A stretch of DNA of 64,000 nucleotides from Acidobacteriales bacterium 59-55 (GCA_001897435.1 MKSV01000002.1:62001-126000), one strand, 5' to 3'. Counted from the first letter of the stretch, positions 9,465 to 21,846 are shown. The notes: generated by a model not told the origin, from the sequence alone. Numbers and translations: made by a program.

Positions 9465-10316
9465 GTGCCGTCTGAACCTGACATCACGATTCCCCGATTC
9501 CTTCTCCTCCTCTGTCTGCTATTCGCCCTGCCTGCGCCTCTCTTCGCGCAGCGGCAGGACGCGCAAGCGTCGACAGCGCCGGAGTCTGCTCTCGCCGCCT
9601 TGATCGTTCGCCTGCAAGCCAACCTCGACCGCTACAGGACCCTGGTCCCCAACTTCTTTTGCGACGAGCACCTCGTCTCCGACATGTTCGTCCGCAACGA
9701 GCTGTACCGCCGCACCACGACCGAATCGATCTTTCGGCTGAAGCGTTCCGGCTCCAAAAGCCTGCACGCGATGTTCGTTGAATCCCGCCAGATAAAGACC
9801 GTGGATAAAAAACCGCCAAAGGTCCAGGCTCTCCAGGGACCGGCCATCCTTACCGGCGCCTTCAGCAACGCCCTGACAGCCGTCTCTCTCGAATTCAAGA
9901 ACTGCTACGACTACACCCTCACCTCCGGCAGAAAACTTCACCGCCGCCCCGTCCTGATCGTCGATTACGCCCTGAAAGAGGAGGCAGCCAAGCACGATAA
10001 GAACTGTCCCGGACCCGAGCTCAACCATGGACGGGCTTACATCAATGCTCAAACCATGCAGGTCGTGCGCCTGGAACAGACGACGCCTCACTGCGAGATC
10101 GCTGCCGGCATCTACGGCGATTGGACGTGGACGATCGACTATGACACGGTGACCCTCAATAACCATCTGTTCTGGCTGCCGAAGAAGATCAGTTCCACCG
10201 CAAAGTCCGAAGCCCTCAATGCGGAGTGGTACTTCACTGCGACCTACCGTGACTACCACGAGCTCACCGTGACCTCGAGGATTCTTCCCGGCGTCAACTA
10301 CAACCCGAAGCAGTAA
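9465..10316 (+). CDS. Secreted protein of unknown function
   Basis: The start is taken as the GTG at 9465, because AAGGAGAT lies eight bases upstream and the product then begins with a classic signal peptide (hydrophobic IPRFLLLLCLLFALPAPLFA, then an AxA-type cleavage site before Gln). An upstream TTG at 9423 would add a charged leader. The mature part, about 255 residues, has several conserved-looking blocks (LVPNFFCDEHLVSD, WTWTIDY, YRDYHELTVTSRILPG) and suggests a beta-rich periplasmic or outer-membrane-attached protein. No known domain was recognised. Confidence 0.7.
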   Translation: MPSEPDITIPRFLLLLCLLFALPAPLFAQRQDAQASTAPESALAALIVRLQANLDRYRTLVPNFFCDEHLVSDMFVRNELYRRTTTESIFRLKRSGSKSLHAMFVESRQIKTVDKKPPKVQALQGPAILTGAFSNALTAVSLEFKNCYDYTLTSGRKLHRRPVLIVDYALKEEAAKHDKNCPGPELNHGRAYINAQTMQVVRLEQTTPHCEIAAGIYGDWTWTIDYDTVTLNNHLFWLPKKISSTAKSEALNAEWYFTATYRDYHELTVTSRILPGVNYNPKQ

Positions 10317-10477
10317 TCGATCTCCATCCAGACATATCGTATCGGTACGTCCTTTATGCAGAGGATGCTGTCCGGAAATCGTCTGCGGGAGCGGTCGCGG
10401 CACTCCCTCTCACCTTTGATAAATCCGGGTTTTCCGCATATTTATAGCGGATCGGGGATGAGCGGCCGCTTTTCCGG

Positions 10478-10506
10478 TTGACATCCCTGTTTTTTGGTAC
10501 TACCTT
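10478..10506 (+). promoter_or_regulatory. Candidate sigma70 promoter for the GH3 gene
   Basis: A perfect -35 box TTGACA (10478-10483) is followed, after a 17-bp spacer, by TACCTT (10501-10506) as -10. It lies 56 bp upstream of the chosen start of the glycosidase gene. Confidence 0.5.
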
Positions 10507-10561
10507 TGTCCGCATCCAAGCACTCCGATCCCGCTGTCTCTCCACGCCCAAGGACAAATCG

Positions 10562-12727
10562 ATGAAACGAACTTCCTGTGCCCTTCTAATCCTGTTCTGC
10601 TGCACCTTCACATTCGCGCAAAGCTCCGCCAAGCCGGCCTACCTCGATCCCTCCAAGCCGACCGAGCAGCGCATCGCCGACCTGATCTCGCGCTTGACGA
10701 TCGAAGAGAAGGCCGAACTGTTGAACCATCAGAACAAGGGCATCCAGCACCTGAACATTCCCGCGTGGGGCGGCTGGAACCAGACCCTGCACGGCGTTTG
10801 GTCGAAGGAGCCGACCACGCTCTTCCCCATGCCGACCGCCATGGGCGCGACCTGGGACCCGGCGCTGGTCAACAGCATCGCTGGCGCGATGGGCGATGAA
10901 GCACGCGCGCTCTACAATGAAGGCGCCGAAGGACCGCACGGCAAGCATGGCCTCGTCTATCGCTCGCCCGTCATCAACGTCAGCCGCGACCCGCGCTGGG
11001 GACGCATTCAGGAGGTCTTCAGCGAAGATCCCTTCCTCACCGGACGTATGGCCGTCGCCTACGTCAAGGGCCTGCAGGGTGACAACCCCCACTATCTGAA
11101 GGTTGCGGCGACGGTGAAGCACTTCGCCGTCTATAACGTGGAGACCAACCGCAAGGCACTCTCCGCCACCGTCGATGAGCGCAACCTGAGGGAGTACTGG
11201 CTGCCGCATTGGAAGGCGGCGTTCATGGAAGGTCATGCGCAATCGGTCATGTCCTCCTACAACGCCATCAACGGCACGCCCGACGCCGTCAACAAATATC
11301 TGCTGACCGACATTCTGCGCGGCCAGTGGCACTTCGACGGCTTCGTCACCGACGACCTCGGCGCCGTCCGGCTGCTGGTCGCCGGCCACCACATCACCGA
11401 AGACCCAGTCGTGGCGACGGCGATGGCCATCAAGGCGGGCAACGACTCCGACGACGTCGAGTTCCAGACCAACATTCCGCTCGCCGTCAAGCGCGGCCTG
11501 CTCACCACCGCCGACGTCGACCGCGCTCTCACCCGCGTGCTGCGCGTCGGCTTCCGCCTGGGAGCCTTCGATCCTCCCGCCGACAATCCCTACTCGAAGC
11601 TCGGCCCCAGCGTCATCCGCTCGCTCGAGCACCTGCAACTGTCGCTGAAGACGGCGCTCGAGTCCATGACGCTGTTGAGCAACCGCCGCAACTTTCTCCC
11701 GCTCAAGAAAGACGCGGTCAAGTCCGTCGCCGTCATCGGACCCGCGGGCGGCAACGACTACGAGACCGGCAACTACTACGGCAAGCCCGCGCGCAAGGTC
11801 AGCCCGACCCAGGGGCTCAAGGATCTTCTCGGCGCGAACGTCAACGTTCAGTATGAGCAGGGAACCAGCTTCACCGAGGGCCCTGACGCGGCGGCCATCG
11901 CTCGCGCCGTCGAGCTGGCCCGTAAATCCGACGTGGTTGTGCTCTGCCTTGGAACCAACCTCCGGGTCGAGGCTGAGGGCCGCGACCGTAACGACCTCGA
12001 CCTCCCGGGCGCGCAGAAGCAGTTGATGGAGGCCGTCTACGCGGCCAATCCAAAGACTGTACTGGTACTGGTCAACGCCGGTCCACTGGCCGTCACCTGG
12101 GCGCAGGCGCACATCCCCGCCATCCTCGAGGCCTGGTTCCCCGGCGAAGACGGCGGCACCGCCATCGCCCGTGTGCTGTTCGGCGACTACAACCCCGGCG
12201 GCCATCTGCCCTACACCGTCTATCCCAACCTGAACGGCGTTCCTCCCACCAACGACTACGACGTCTCCGACGGATACACCTACCTCTACTTCAAGGGATC
12301 GCCGCTCTATCCCTTCGGCCACGGCCTCAGCTACACAACCTTCGCCTACAAGAACCTGAAGCTCTCGCAGACGACGATCAGCCCGTCATCCAAGGTCGAG
12401 ATCTCCTTCGACATCGAGAACACCGGCTCCCGCGCCGGCGCAGACGTGGCCCAGCTCTACAGCCACCAGGTCAAGTCGGTTGCCAAGCAGCCGATCCAGA
12501 GCCTGCGCGCCTTCGAGCGCGTGGAGCTTCAGCCGGGCGAGACCAAGCGCGTCACCTTCACCCTGCCCGCCTCGGAGCTGGCCTGGTACCACACCGCTGA
12601 GAAGCGCTTCGCGGTCGAGCCCGGAACCTTTAACCTGATGATCGGCTCGTCGTCCGAGGATGTGCGCCTGCGGGCGAACCTGGACGTCCGGGGCGGCAAC
12701 GCGGCACCGGCGCGAGCCGCAAAATAA
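10562..12727 (+). CDS. Secreted glycoside hydrolase family 3 (beta-glucosidase/beta-xylosidase)
   Basis: The start is the ATG at 10562, with AAGGAC upstream and a signal peptide (MKRTSCALLILFCCTFTFAQ) directly after; the open frame upstream of it has no such features. The 721-residue product shows the GH3 order: the TIM-barrel with KHFAVYN and the nucleophile motif GFVTDDLGAV (Asp about 264), the alpha/beta sandwich with GAQKQLMEAV, then a fibronectin-III-like domain at the C-terminus (about 610-710). It should hydrolyse beta-linked glucose or xylose from plant or fungal oligosaccharides in the periplasm or outside. The sequence pattern is close to the xylosidase-type GH3 subgroup, but the substrate cannot be fixed from sequence alone. 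Confidence 0.9.
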   Translation: MKRTSCALLILFCCTFTFAQSSAKPAYLDPSKPTEQRIADLISRLTIEEKAELLNHQNKGIQHLNIPAWGGWNQTLHGVWSKEPTTLFPMPTAMGATWDPALVNSIAGAMGDEARALYNEGAEGPHGKHGLVYRSPVINVSRDPRWGRIQEVFSEDPFLTGRMAVAYVKGLQGDNPHYLKVAATVKHFAVYNVETNRKALSATVDERNLREYWLPHWKAAFMEGHAQSVMSSYNAINGTPDAVNKYLLTDILRGQWHFDGFVTDDLGAVRLLVAGHHITEDPVVATAMAIKAGNDSDDVEFQTNIPLAVKRGLLTTADVDRALTRVLRVGFRLGAFDPPADNPYSKLGPSVIRSLEHLQLSLKTALESMTLLSNRRNFLPLKKDAVKSVAVIGPAGGNDYETGNYYGKPARKVSPTQGLKDLLGANVNVQYEQGTSFTEGPDAAAIARAVELARKSDVVVLCLGTNLRVEAEGRDRNDLDLPGAQKQLMEAVYAANPKTVLVLVNAGPLAVTWAQAHIPAILEAWFPGEDGGTAIARVLFGDYNPGGHLPYTVYPNLNGVPPTNDYDVSDGYTYLYFKGSPLYPFGHGLSYTTFAYKNLKLSQTTISPSSKVEISFDIENTGSRAGADVAQLYSHQVKSVAKQPIQSLRAFERVELQPGETKRVTFTLPASELAWYHTAEKRFAVEPGTFNLMIGSSSEDVRLRANLDVRGGNAAPARAAK

Positions 12728-12827
12728 CCCTGCTGCAACTCTCTTCCGCGCTGCCCGCTTGGCAGGCTTATTGCGATCGGCGACAATCGCAGTAAGCTGC
12801 CAGCAGGCGGCACAAGGAGAGCAGAGC

Positions 12828-13715
12828 ATGACCAGGCAGCAATTTCCAGGACGCATCACCCGCATCGCGCTTTCATCTGTACTTCCATCCGCGCTTCTGG
12901 TCCTGTTCGTTCTTGCCCTCGCCCTCTCGCCGCTCAAAGCTCAAACCTCAACCACGCCACCGCCCTTCAACGGCATCGCCCACATCGCCATTCGCGTCCA
13001 CAGCCTCGACGCCTCTCGCGATTTCTACAAGAAGCTGGGCTTCGATGAGGCCTTCGCTCTCAGCCGCAACGGAGCTGTCTACCAGTCGTTCATCAAGATC
13101 AACGACCACCAGTTCATCGAGATTTATCCCGCGACCGAAAAGAACCCCGACCTCGGCTTCCTCCACCTCTGCTTCGAGGGCACCGACCTCCAGGCCGTCT
13201 ACGACGACTACATCGCCCGCGGCGTCACTCCCAACTTCAAGATCCGCAAGGCCGGCGCGGGCAATCTGCTCTTCACCCTCAAAGGCCCCATGCAGGCCAC
13301 CGGACCGCAGAACATCGAGTACACGCAATACATGCCCGGCTCGCGTCACTACAGCGACCGCGGCCAGCATCTGGGCGCGGACCGCGTCGGCACCAAGCTC
13401 GTCGCCGTCACGCTGGCGATGCAGGACCCCGCCGCCGCCCGCAGCTTCTACATCGACCGCCTCCAGTTCACCCCCGACGCGCACCACCCCATGGTCCTCA
13501 ACCTGCCGGGAACCTCCGGCGAGATGGTCGTGATCGTCCCCGTCGCCAGCCTCGGCAGCAAATCCCGCATCACACTGGCCACCGACAGCCTCGGCCGATC
13601 CGCGAAGCTTCTGAAGCAGGCCCACGTCCCCTTCAGGAAGTCGAAGAAGTCTCTCACCGTGACCGACCCCGACGGCAACCTCATCGTCATCGAGGCGCGT
13701 TCGGCGCGGCCGTGA
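12828..13715 (+). CDS. Exported VOC (glyoxalase/dioxygenase fold) protein with two domains
   Basis: The ATG at 12828 has AAGGAGAG eight bases upstream, and the product starts with a long signal peptide or anchor ending in LSPLKAQ (295 residues in all). Two VOC modules follow: the first at about residues 45-160 (IAHIAIRVHSLDASRDFYKKLGF is its opening strand-helix) and the second from about 185 (VAVTLAMQDPAAARSFYIDRL). VOC proteins normally act in the cytoplasm, so export is the odd feature. No reaction can be assigned. Its stop overlaps the prmC start by four bases, which implies translational coupling. Confidence 0.75.
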   Translation: MTRQQFPGRITRIALSSVLPSALLVLFVLALALSPLKAQTSTTPPPFNGIAHIAIRVHSLDASRDFYKKLGFDEAFALSRNGAVYQSFIKINDHQFIEIYPATEKNPDLGFLHLCFEGTDLQAVYDDYIARGVTPNFKIRKAGAGNLLFTLKGPMQATGPQNIEYTQYMPGSRHYSDRGQHLGADRVGTKLVAVTLAMQDPAAARSFYIDRLQFTPDAHHPMVLNLPGTSGEMVVIVPVASLGSKSRITLATDSLGRSAKLLKQAHVPFRKSKKSLTVTDPDGNLIVIEARSARP

Positions 13716-14569
13716 CTCTCCGCCAATCGCTCACCGAAGCGGCGGCCACGCTGGCGACAGACCCGCGCCTCTCCGAGCAGGCCCGCCGCGACGCCGAGCT
13801 TCTCCTGCTCAACATCCTCCAGATTGACCGCGCCACGCTGCTCGCGCATCCCGACCGTGACATCACCTCACAACAGCTTGAGACGTATGACGCTGCCATC
13901 GCTCGCCGCCTGAGCCACGAGCCGATCCAGTACATCACCGGCGAGCAGGAGTTCTTCGGCCTCCGGCTTAAGGTCACACCGGCCACGCTCATTCCCCGGC
14001 CCGAGACCGAGCACCTCGTCGAAGCCGTGCTTGATCGTCTCCCCCACGACCAGCCGCTCAACATCCTTGACGTGGGCACCGGCACCGGAGCCATCGCTCT
14101 GGCGCTCGCAGCCCATCTGCCGCAGGCCCGGATCACCGCCGTCGACATCTCGGCCGAAGCGCTAGAAGTAGCGCGCGAAAACGCCGCCGCGCACAACCTC
14201 TCCGACCGCATCCGATTTCACCAGACCGACCTGATCTCCGGTCTCCCTCAGGACGAAGAGCGAATTGGCTTCTTCGACGCTGTTGTCAGCAATCCGCCTT
14301 ATATTCCGGAAGACGACCGCGCCAGCCTCCATCCGCAGGTGCGCGACCACGAGCCTGAGCAAGCACTCTTCGCCGGTCAGAACGGCCTCGATATCTATTG
14401 CCGCCTCATCCCCCAGGCTCACGCCGCGCTTCTGCCAGGCGGGCTGCTCGCCATGGAGATCGGCCACGGCCAGCGCGATGCTCTCTCCCTGCTCCTCGCC
14501 GACTGGCGGGACGTAGAGTTTGTGGCGGACCTGCAACAGATTCCCCGCGTCGCTCTCGCAAGAAGATAG
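13712..14569 (+). CDS. prmC: Release factor glutamine methyltransferase
   Basis: PrmC methylates the glutamine of the GGQ motif in RF1 and RF2. The 285-residue protein has the N-terminal helical domain that holds the release factor (about 1-85), the SAM-binding loop LDVGTGTGAIAL (119-130) and the catalytic NPPY motif (194-197), whose Asn and Pro position the glutamine side chain. The GTG start overlaps the stop of the preceding VOC gene in a GTGA arrangement. prfA is on the same strand but separated by three genes. Confidence 0.95.
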   Translation: MTLRQSLTEAAATLATDPRLSEQARRDAELLLLNILQIDRATLLAHPDRDITSQQLETYDAAIARRLSHEPIQYITGEQEFFGLRLKVTPATLIPRPETEHLVEAVLDRLPHDQPLNILDVGTGTGAIALALAAHLPQARITAVDISAEALEVARENAAAHNLSDRIRFHQTDLISGLPQDEERIGFFDAVVSNPPYIPEDDRASLHPQVRDHEPEQALFAGQNGLDIYCRLIPQAHAALLPGGLLAMEIGHGQRDALSLLLADWRDVEFVADLQQIPRVALARR

Positions 14570-14740
14570 CCTCCCGGTGAGGACCACGCCGGATCGAGCG
14601 TTCAATCACCAGGTTTCGCAATTGTCGTGTCTGGTGTAACCCACTCATTCCATGAAGGCTTTTCCCGAACCGGCACGAAATCTCTGCTGCAAAAGGCCCG
14701 CGCTGAAACTTACCGCCGGTATCAGCGTCATAATACTCAC

Positions 14741-15091
14741 ATGAAGCCAGCACAGTTACAGGACCATCTCTATACCCTCGAAGAGCGCCTGCTTCACCCC
14801 AGCCGGGAGAAGGATCGCAAGGCCCTGCTTCCTCTGCTGGCCGACGACTATCAGGAGTACTGCAGTTCGGGCCGCATCTACAGCCGGCAACAGACCATCG
14901 ACGACCTGCTCACCAGTTCGCCGCGCTCGGCGACCATCAGTCACTTCTACGTGACGCCACTCGCTCCCGACGCCGCCCTTGCCACCTATCATGCCACCAC
15001 CGCGCTGCACGTCTCTCACCGCTCCTCGCTGTGGGTCTTCCGCGACAACCGCTGGCAGCTTCTCTTCCACCAGGGAACCGTCGCCTCCTGA
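14741..15091 (+). CDS. DUF4440/SnoaL-like (NTF2-fold) protein
   Basis: The 116-residue product from the ATG at 14741 has the NTF2-like pattern: an N-terminal helix (LYTLEERLLHPSREKD), a conserved DDYQEYCSSGRIYSRQQTIDDL block and C-terminal strands ending in WVFRDNRWQLLFHQGT. DUF4440 proteins are small cytoplasmic proteins, often of unknown ligand. The upstream in-frame extension to 14627 lacks coding character, so the shorter form was chosen. Confidence 0.75.
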   Translation: MKPAQLQDHLYTLEERLLHPSREKDRKALLPLLADDYQEYCSSGRIYSRQQTIDDLLTSSPRSATISHFYVTPLAPDAALATYHATTALHVSHRSSLWVFRDNRWQLLFHQGTVAS

Positions 15092-15120
15092 TCGCCGCCG
15101 CCGGTTAGGCCGACTTATCG

Positions 15121-16821
15121 TTACGCGGACTTCTCTTCGTGGTGCTCCTGCTCCGTGTTGATCCCCCAAAGCGCCGCTCGATCCACGTTGCCCGCCAGAA
15201 TCCCATCCACCGCCGTCATCGCCGTCAGCATGCTGTGATCCTGGTTGTTGTACTTGTGCATCCCGTTTCTGCCCACCAGAAACAGATTCTCGAACCCATC
15301 CGTAAACGCCCGCAGCTCATCGAACCGCTCATACGTTCCAAAGTAGGCAGGATAGGTCTTCGGCATGCGAACCACATGCCCGTCGATGACGTCCCCGGCG
15401 TTCAATATGCCGATCTTCGCCGCTTCCGCAACGGCAAATGCCTTCAACTCCTCATCCGTCATCTTCCACAGATCGTCGGTCTCGTAGCAGAAGTACTCCA
15501 GCCCGATCCAGACCTTCTCCGGGTCGGCGACCAGGTGCGGGCTCCAGTTATTGAAGATCTGCAGCCGCCCCAGCAGCACGTCGGGCTCCTGCACATAGAT
15601 CCAGGTATCTTTCAGCAGGCCGCCGCCCGGCTCCTCGACCTTCAGGCGGTCCACCAGCAATCCGACCGTAATAAAGTCGCGATACTGCAAGCCTTCGCTC
15701 ACCTCGCGCACGTTCCCGGGCACCGGAGCGTCGATGGCGCGTATCAACTCGCGCATTGGCATGGTCGAGAAGAAATAGTCGCCGGCGAAGGTTTGCCGCT
15801 CTCCCTTGTCGTTGACCGCCTCGATGGACACTACCCGGCCGCCCTCGCAGTGAATCCCGTCCACCCGCCAGCCCAGGTGGATCGCACCGCCCTTGGCGCG
15901 GACCAGCCCGGCTACGTGCTCCCACAACTGGCCCGGCCCGAGCTTCGGATAGAGGAACCGCTCAATCAGGCTGGTGTCGGTTCGCTTCTGCGCCAGGTCG
16001 CCGCACTCGTCTTTGCCCAGCGCGCTCATCACGAAGTGCTTCACGGCGGCGGTCAGGCTGAGCCCCTTGATGCGCTGCGCTCCCCACTCGGGCGAGATGC
16101 GATCACACGGCATGCCCCACACCTTCTCCGTGTAGCTCTTGAAGAACGTGAGATAAAGCTCGCGCCCGAAGCGGTTGATCAGAAAATCTTCGAGGCTCTT
16201 CTCGGGCTCGATCCGCGATACGCGGGACTTCAGATAGCTCGATCCCACCCGCAGCGTCCGCAGCACGCCAAGATTGCGGAGCGTCGTCGCCGTCAGCCGG
16301 ATCGGATAGTCGAAGAACTTACGCAGGTAATAGATTCTGCTTCTGCGCGGACGGATCAGCATCACCAGATCCTCGTCGGCAGGTGAGGCCGCAGCCGTCG
16401 TCTCAATGCGCTCGCGCTGCTCTGAAGGAAGCTCGCCCTCCGCGCAGGGGTCATCGACAGTATCGGCCTCAGCATCGGCGACCAGAGGACCGGCTCCGCG
16501 CAGCACCGGTTCTTCCTTCAGCCGCGCCGGTACAGAGACGGCGCGGCGGCCGCCCCGGTAGCTGATCGTGTGCCCGGACGCGCCGTTCATCTCGGGCGGC
16601 ATCAGGTCGATCCACCACTGCATCACCCGGTCGCACTTCGAAAAGAAGCGGTGGCCGCCGATATCCATCCGGTTGCCCTTGTAGCGCACGGTGCGTGAGA
16701 TGCCGCCGATCTCGCGGCTGGCCTCGAGCACCACCGGGGTCACATCGCTTCGCCTGAGAAATTCGAGCGCCGCCGTCAACCCCGCCGGACCCGCGCCGAT
16801 GATAATCGCCTGTTTACCCAT
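15121..16821 (-). CDS. FAD-dependent NAD(P)-binding oxidoreductase (amine oxidase/UDP-galactopyranose mutase-like)
   Basis: The 566-residue protein opens with the dinucleotide fold [16 protein letters not shown] and a [15 protein letters not shown] block, as in protoporphyrinogen oxidase and UDP-galactopyranose mutase relatives. A C-terminal FAD stretch, [20 protein letters not shown], matches the closing FAD motif of that group. An Ala/Glu/Asp-rich insertion lies at about residues 110-150. Family members in sugar-modification loci act on nucleotide sugars or carotenoid-like lipids; nothing nearby decides between them. The ATG at 16821 is preferred over the TTG at 16824. Confidence 0.8.
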   Translation of the reverse strand: MGKQAIIIGAGPAGLTAALEFLRRSDVTPVVLEASREIGGISRTVRYKGNRMDIGGHRFFSKCDRVMQWWIDLMPPEMNGASGHTISYRGGRRAVSVPARLKEEPVLRGAGPLVADAEADTVDDPCAEGELPSEQRERIETTAAASPADEDLVMLIRPRRSRIYYLRKFFDYPIRLTATTLRNLGVLRTLRVGSSYLKSRVSRIEPEKSLEDFLINRFGRELYLTFFKSYTEKVWGMPCDRISPEWGAQRIKGLSLTAAVKHFVMSALGKDECGDLAQKRTDTSLIERFLYPKLGPGQLWEHVAGLVRAKGGAIHLGWRVDGIHCEGGRVVSIEAVNDKGERQTFAGDYFFSTMPMRELIRAIDAPVPGNVREVSEGLQYRDFITVGLLVDRLKVEEPGGGLLKDTWIYVQEPDVLLGRLQIFNNWSPHLVADPEKVWIGLEYFCYETDDLWKMTDEELKAFAVAEAAKIGILNAGDVIDGHVVRMPKTYPAYFGTYERFDELRAFTDGFENLFLVGRNGMHKYNNQDHSMLTAMTAVDGILAGNVDRAALWGINTEQEHHEEKSA

Positions 16822-16947
16822 CAATTGCTGTAACGCTGCCTACCTCTCCCCGACCAGATCCCGACCAGCCTGAGTCTCTGGCGTTACGAGTCTACGGCGT
16901 TAGACGCACTTCCTCGGCAAACAAGACGCAGTAGCGTAAAAACAAAA

Positions 16948-16975
16948 ACGGAGCCGCAAACAATTGCGGCTCCGT
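16948..16975 (-). terminator. Rho-independent terminator of clpB
   Basis: A perfect 12-bp stem (16948-16959 with 16964-16975) with a four-base loop is followed, on the minus strand, by a run of T interrupted by a single G. It starts 19 bp after the clpB stop. Confidence 0.88.
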
Positions 16976-16993
16976 GTCTTACTTCGTACAACG

Positions 16994-19609
<2,616 letters not shown>

Positions 19610-19633
19610 GCACGACTCCTGTTATTCCAGCTT

Positions 19634-19674
19634 TTTTACTGATCTTTCTTGAGGGCCTTTTACTAATCTTTCTT
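19634..19674. repeat. Two 17-bp direct repeats in the clpB leader
   Basis: TTTTACTGATCTTTCTT (19634-19650) and TTTTACTAATCTTTCTT (19658-19674) differ at one base and lie 24 bp apart, between the hsp20 terminator and the clpB start codon. They may be a binding site or AU-rich leader element for clpB. No CIRCE sequence was seen. Confidence 0.6.
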
Positions 19675-19703
19675 TACAACTTTTTTACACCCGCTGCCCA
19701 AAA

Positions 19704-19734
19704 AAGGGCGGAACCGCCAATAGGTTCCGCCCTT
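19704..19734 (-). terminator. Rho-independent terminator of hsp20
   Basis: A 12-bp perfect stem (19704-19715 with 19723-19734), AAGGGCGGAACC and its complement, is followed on the minus strand by six T residues. It lies 27 bp beyond the hsp20 stop. Confidence 0.85.
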
Positions 19735-19760
19735 CTGCTGCGCCCACTCACCGGGTTCTA

Positions 19761-20285
19761 TCAGGCGGCTGGCTTGTGCTCAGCTTTGGTCTCCGCCGAC
19801 TTGCCCGCTTCCACCTGCTTCGGCCCGCCGACGGCAATCTTGATCTGCTTCGGCTTGGCCTCGGCCTTCTTGGCCAGCGAGATGCTCAGCACGCCGGCGT
19901 CATAGTTGGCCGTGACCGCGTTTGCGTCGACGGTCTGCGGCAGACCGAAGCTGCGGACAAAGCTGCCATAGCGGCGCTCGATACGATGGAAGTTCTCTTC
20001 CTTCTCGTCGACCTCGAGCTTGCGCTCGCCCTTGACGGTCAGGGTCTGGTTGTCGATGTGGATGTCCAGGTTCTCCTGCTTGATGCCCGGAACCTCCAGC
20101 TTGAGGACCAGCTTCTGCGCGTCTTCGTAGACGTCGACGGCGGGGACAAAGCTGCCCGCAGTCAGTTCGTCGGCGGCATCCGCGCGCCCAAAGTCGCTGA
20201 AGATCGAGTTCAACCGGTTCTGCAACACAGCCACATCCTGCAGTGGCGAACGGAACGGCACAAATCGAGTCAAGGTTGTCATCAT
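19761..20285 (-). CDS. Small heat-shock protein Hsp20 (alpha-crystallin family)
   Basis: The 174-residue protein has a variable N-terminal arm, an alpha-crystallin domain (about 45-140) starting FVPAVDVYEDAQKLVLKLEV, with the GVLSISLAKK strand that carries the family GxL motif, and a charged Lys/Glu/Ala tail. The I-x-I anchoring motif is seen as IKI. It should hold unfolding proteins for refolding, and its neighbour ClpB works downstream of that step. CAGGAGAAAG precedes the start; the first of two adjacent ATGs was chosen. Confidence 0.94.
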   Translation of the reverse strand: MMTTLTRFVPFRSPLQDVAVLQNRLNSIFSDFGRADAADELTAGSFVPAVDVYEDAQKLVLKLEVPGIKQENLDIHIDNQTLTVKGERKLEVDEKEENFHRIERRYGSFVRSFGLPQTVDANAVTANYDAGVLSISLAKKAEAKPKQIKIAVGGPKQVEAGKSAETKAEHKPAA

Positions 20286-20440
20286 CTTTCTCCTGAGAGT
20301 ACTTGGCTGGGGTTGAGCACCAGCCTATACCTGATAAGACGCATTTGGGGAGTAAAGGTTGCATATAATTTGATAGCAATACACTCATATTCCCGACACA
20401 GATCGTGGATTGCCTTATTTAATTTAGGTCAGGTGTAGCT

Positions 20441-20526
20441 TCCTTCGTTTGTCATTCTTTGTTTGTCATTCCCGAAGGGAATCCGCGTTTCGCCCGAATC
20501 ACCAGATACTCCACCTGGAGAATAAC
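20441..20526 (+). repeat. Element C, two-unit copy
   Basis: Two units of about 15 bp (CTTTGTTTGTCATTC type) lead into the hairpin ATTCCC-GAA-GGGAAT and a conserved tail GCGTTTCGCCCGAATC. It lies in the hsp20/methyltransferase gap. Confidence 0.8.
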
Positions 20527-20547
20527 CTATCTATATTCATAGACTTA

Positions 20548-21846
20548 TCAGGATACCCGCAGGATCAGGCACTTCAGATAGCTCGTCTCGGGAAGGGTCA
20601 AAACCGCCGGGTGATCCGGAGCAGCCCCCCTGATTTCAATCACTTGCACCCGTCTGCCCGCATCGGAGGCGGCCGCGGCAACCACCTCCGTAAACTCGGC
20701 CGGCGCAACGTGATGCGAACAGGAGCAGGTCACAAGCGTCCCTCCTGCCTGTAACATCTTCATGGCACGCAGGTTAAGCTCCTTGTAGCCGCGAAGGGCG
20801 GACTCGGCGGCACGGCTGGACTTTGCGAAGGCAGGCGGATCGAGGACGATGGTGTCATACTTCTCTCCCGCAGCCTCATACTCCCGCAGAAGTTCAAAGG
20901 CGTCTGCCTCCATCCAATCGACTTGCGCGCCAAGCTCGGGGTTGAGCGCGAGATTGCGGTCCGCCGTTTCGAGCGCCTTCCGGCTGGCGTCGACGCCGGT
21001 CACCTGCTGGCAGGATTGGGCCAGATGAAGCGCGAAGCCACCCTGATACGTGCAGACATCAAGCGCTCTCCCCTTGGCGTATCTTGCAGCAGCAGCGTAA
21101 TTTAGCCGCTGATCGAGAAAGGCTCCGGTCTTCTGCCCGGCGCTCGCATCGTAGTGGAAGCGCAGGTTGTTGATGGTAAACGTGGTGGTCAGGCGCGGGT
21201 TGGAAGCGCCGTCTGCATCCTCTATATCTATATAGAGCGGCTCGGGCGATGGAGCCGCAAGCTGCTCCATCTCGCGGATCTTCGGGTCAGGCCGCTCGAT
21301 GAGCATCGCCGGGTGGAGGCTCTCGCCGATCACCTTGGCCAGAACCCGGCGGACGTCGTTCTGCGCCGTCCCCTGCGTCAGCAGTTGCAGGATCACCAGA
21401 TCGTTGTAGCGGTCGGCGACGATTCCCGGCAAAGCGTCGGCCTCGGAGAAGATGAGACGGCAGGCGTTGTTCCCGGTCGACCGGGGAGCCAGTTCCTCCC
21501 GCAGCGCGAGCGCGGCCCGGACGCGCTCCTGAAGCTGGGCGAGGTAGGCCGGGCGGGAGAGCGCGGCCTCGGACGAGACCATCCGCAGCGCGATCTGCGA
21601 GGCGTCGCTGTAGAGCGCCGTGCCCAGTGGGATGCCGCGGCTGTCGGTGACAGTGGTGAGCGCGCCGGGAGCGATCACGGTCGATCCCGTGAAGGGGATC
21701 AGCGATTCGACATCGGAGCGGTAGACCCAGAGATGGCCGGCACGGAGGCGGTCGGCCGCACGCCGGGTGATCGTCGCCGCGGGACCATGTGGCTGGGCAG
21801 CGACAGTGCGGGTCGCGGCAGAGAAGTTGCTGGGGGTCTTCGGCAT
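20548..21846 (-). CDS. Class I SAM-dependent rRNA methyltransferase with PUA domain (RlmI-like)
   Basis: The start is the ATG at 21846; an upstream extension to 21945 overlaps the divergent gene and looks non-coding. The 432-residue product has an N-terminal PUA-like domain (ADRLRAGHLWVYRSDVE), the RlmI-type central region, and a Rossmann methyltransferase with LDVCTYQGGFALHLA and the LDPPAF motif. The Cys in VTCSCSHH is the conserved catalytic Cys of the m5C branch. It should methylate a cytosine in 23S rRNA. It is divergent from the flavoprotein gene at 21899. Confidence 0.88.
   Translation of the reverse strand: MPKTPSNFSAATRTVAAQPHGPAATITRRAADRLRAGHLWVYRSDVESLIPFTGSTVIAPGALTTVTDSRGIPLGTALYSDASQIALRMVSSEAALSRPAYLAQLQERVRAALALREELAPRSTGNNACRLIFSEADALPGIVADRYNDLVILQLLTQGTAQNDVRRVLAKVIGESLHPAMLIERPDPKIREMEQLAAPSPEPLYIDIEDADGASNPRLTTTFTINNLRFHYDASAGQKTGAFLDQRLNYAAAARYAKGRALDVCTYQGGFALHLAQSCQQVTGVDASRKALETADRNLALNPELGAQVDWMEADAFELLREYEAAGEKYDTIVLDPPAFAKSSRAAESALRGYKELNLRAMKMLQAGGTLVTCSCSHHVAPAEFTEVVAAAASDAGRRVQVIEIRGAAPDHPAVLTLPETSYLKCLILRVS

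Noticed and set aside
20286-20440. CIRCE or classic sigma32 promoter before hsp20
   Set aside because: A CCCCAAAT-like box exists, but no matching -35 and no CIRCE dyad was found.
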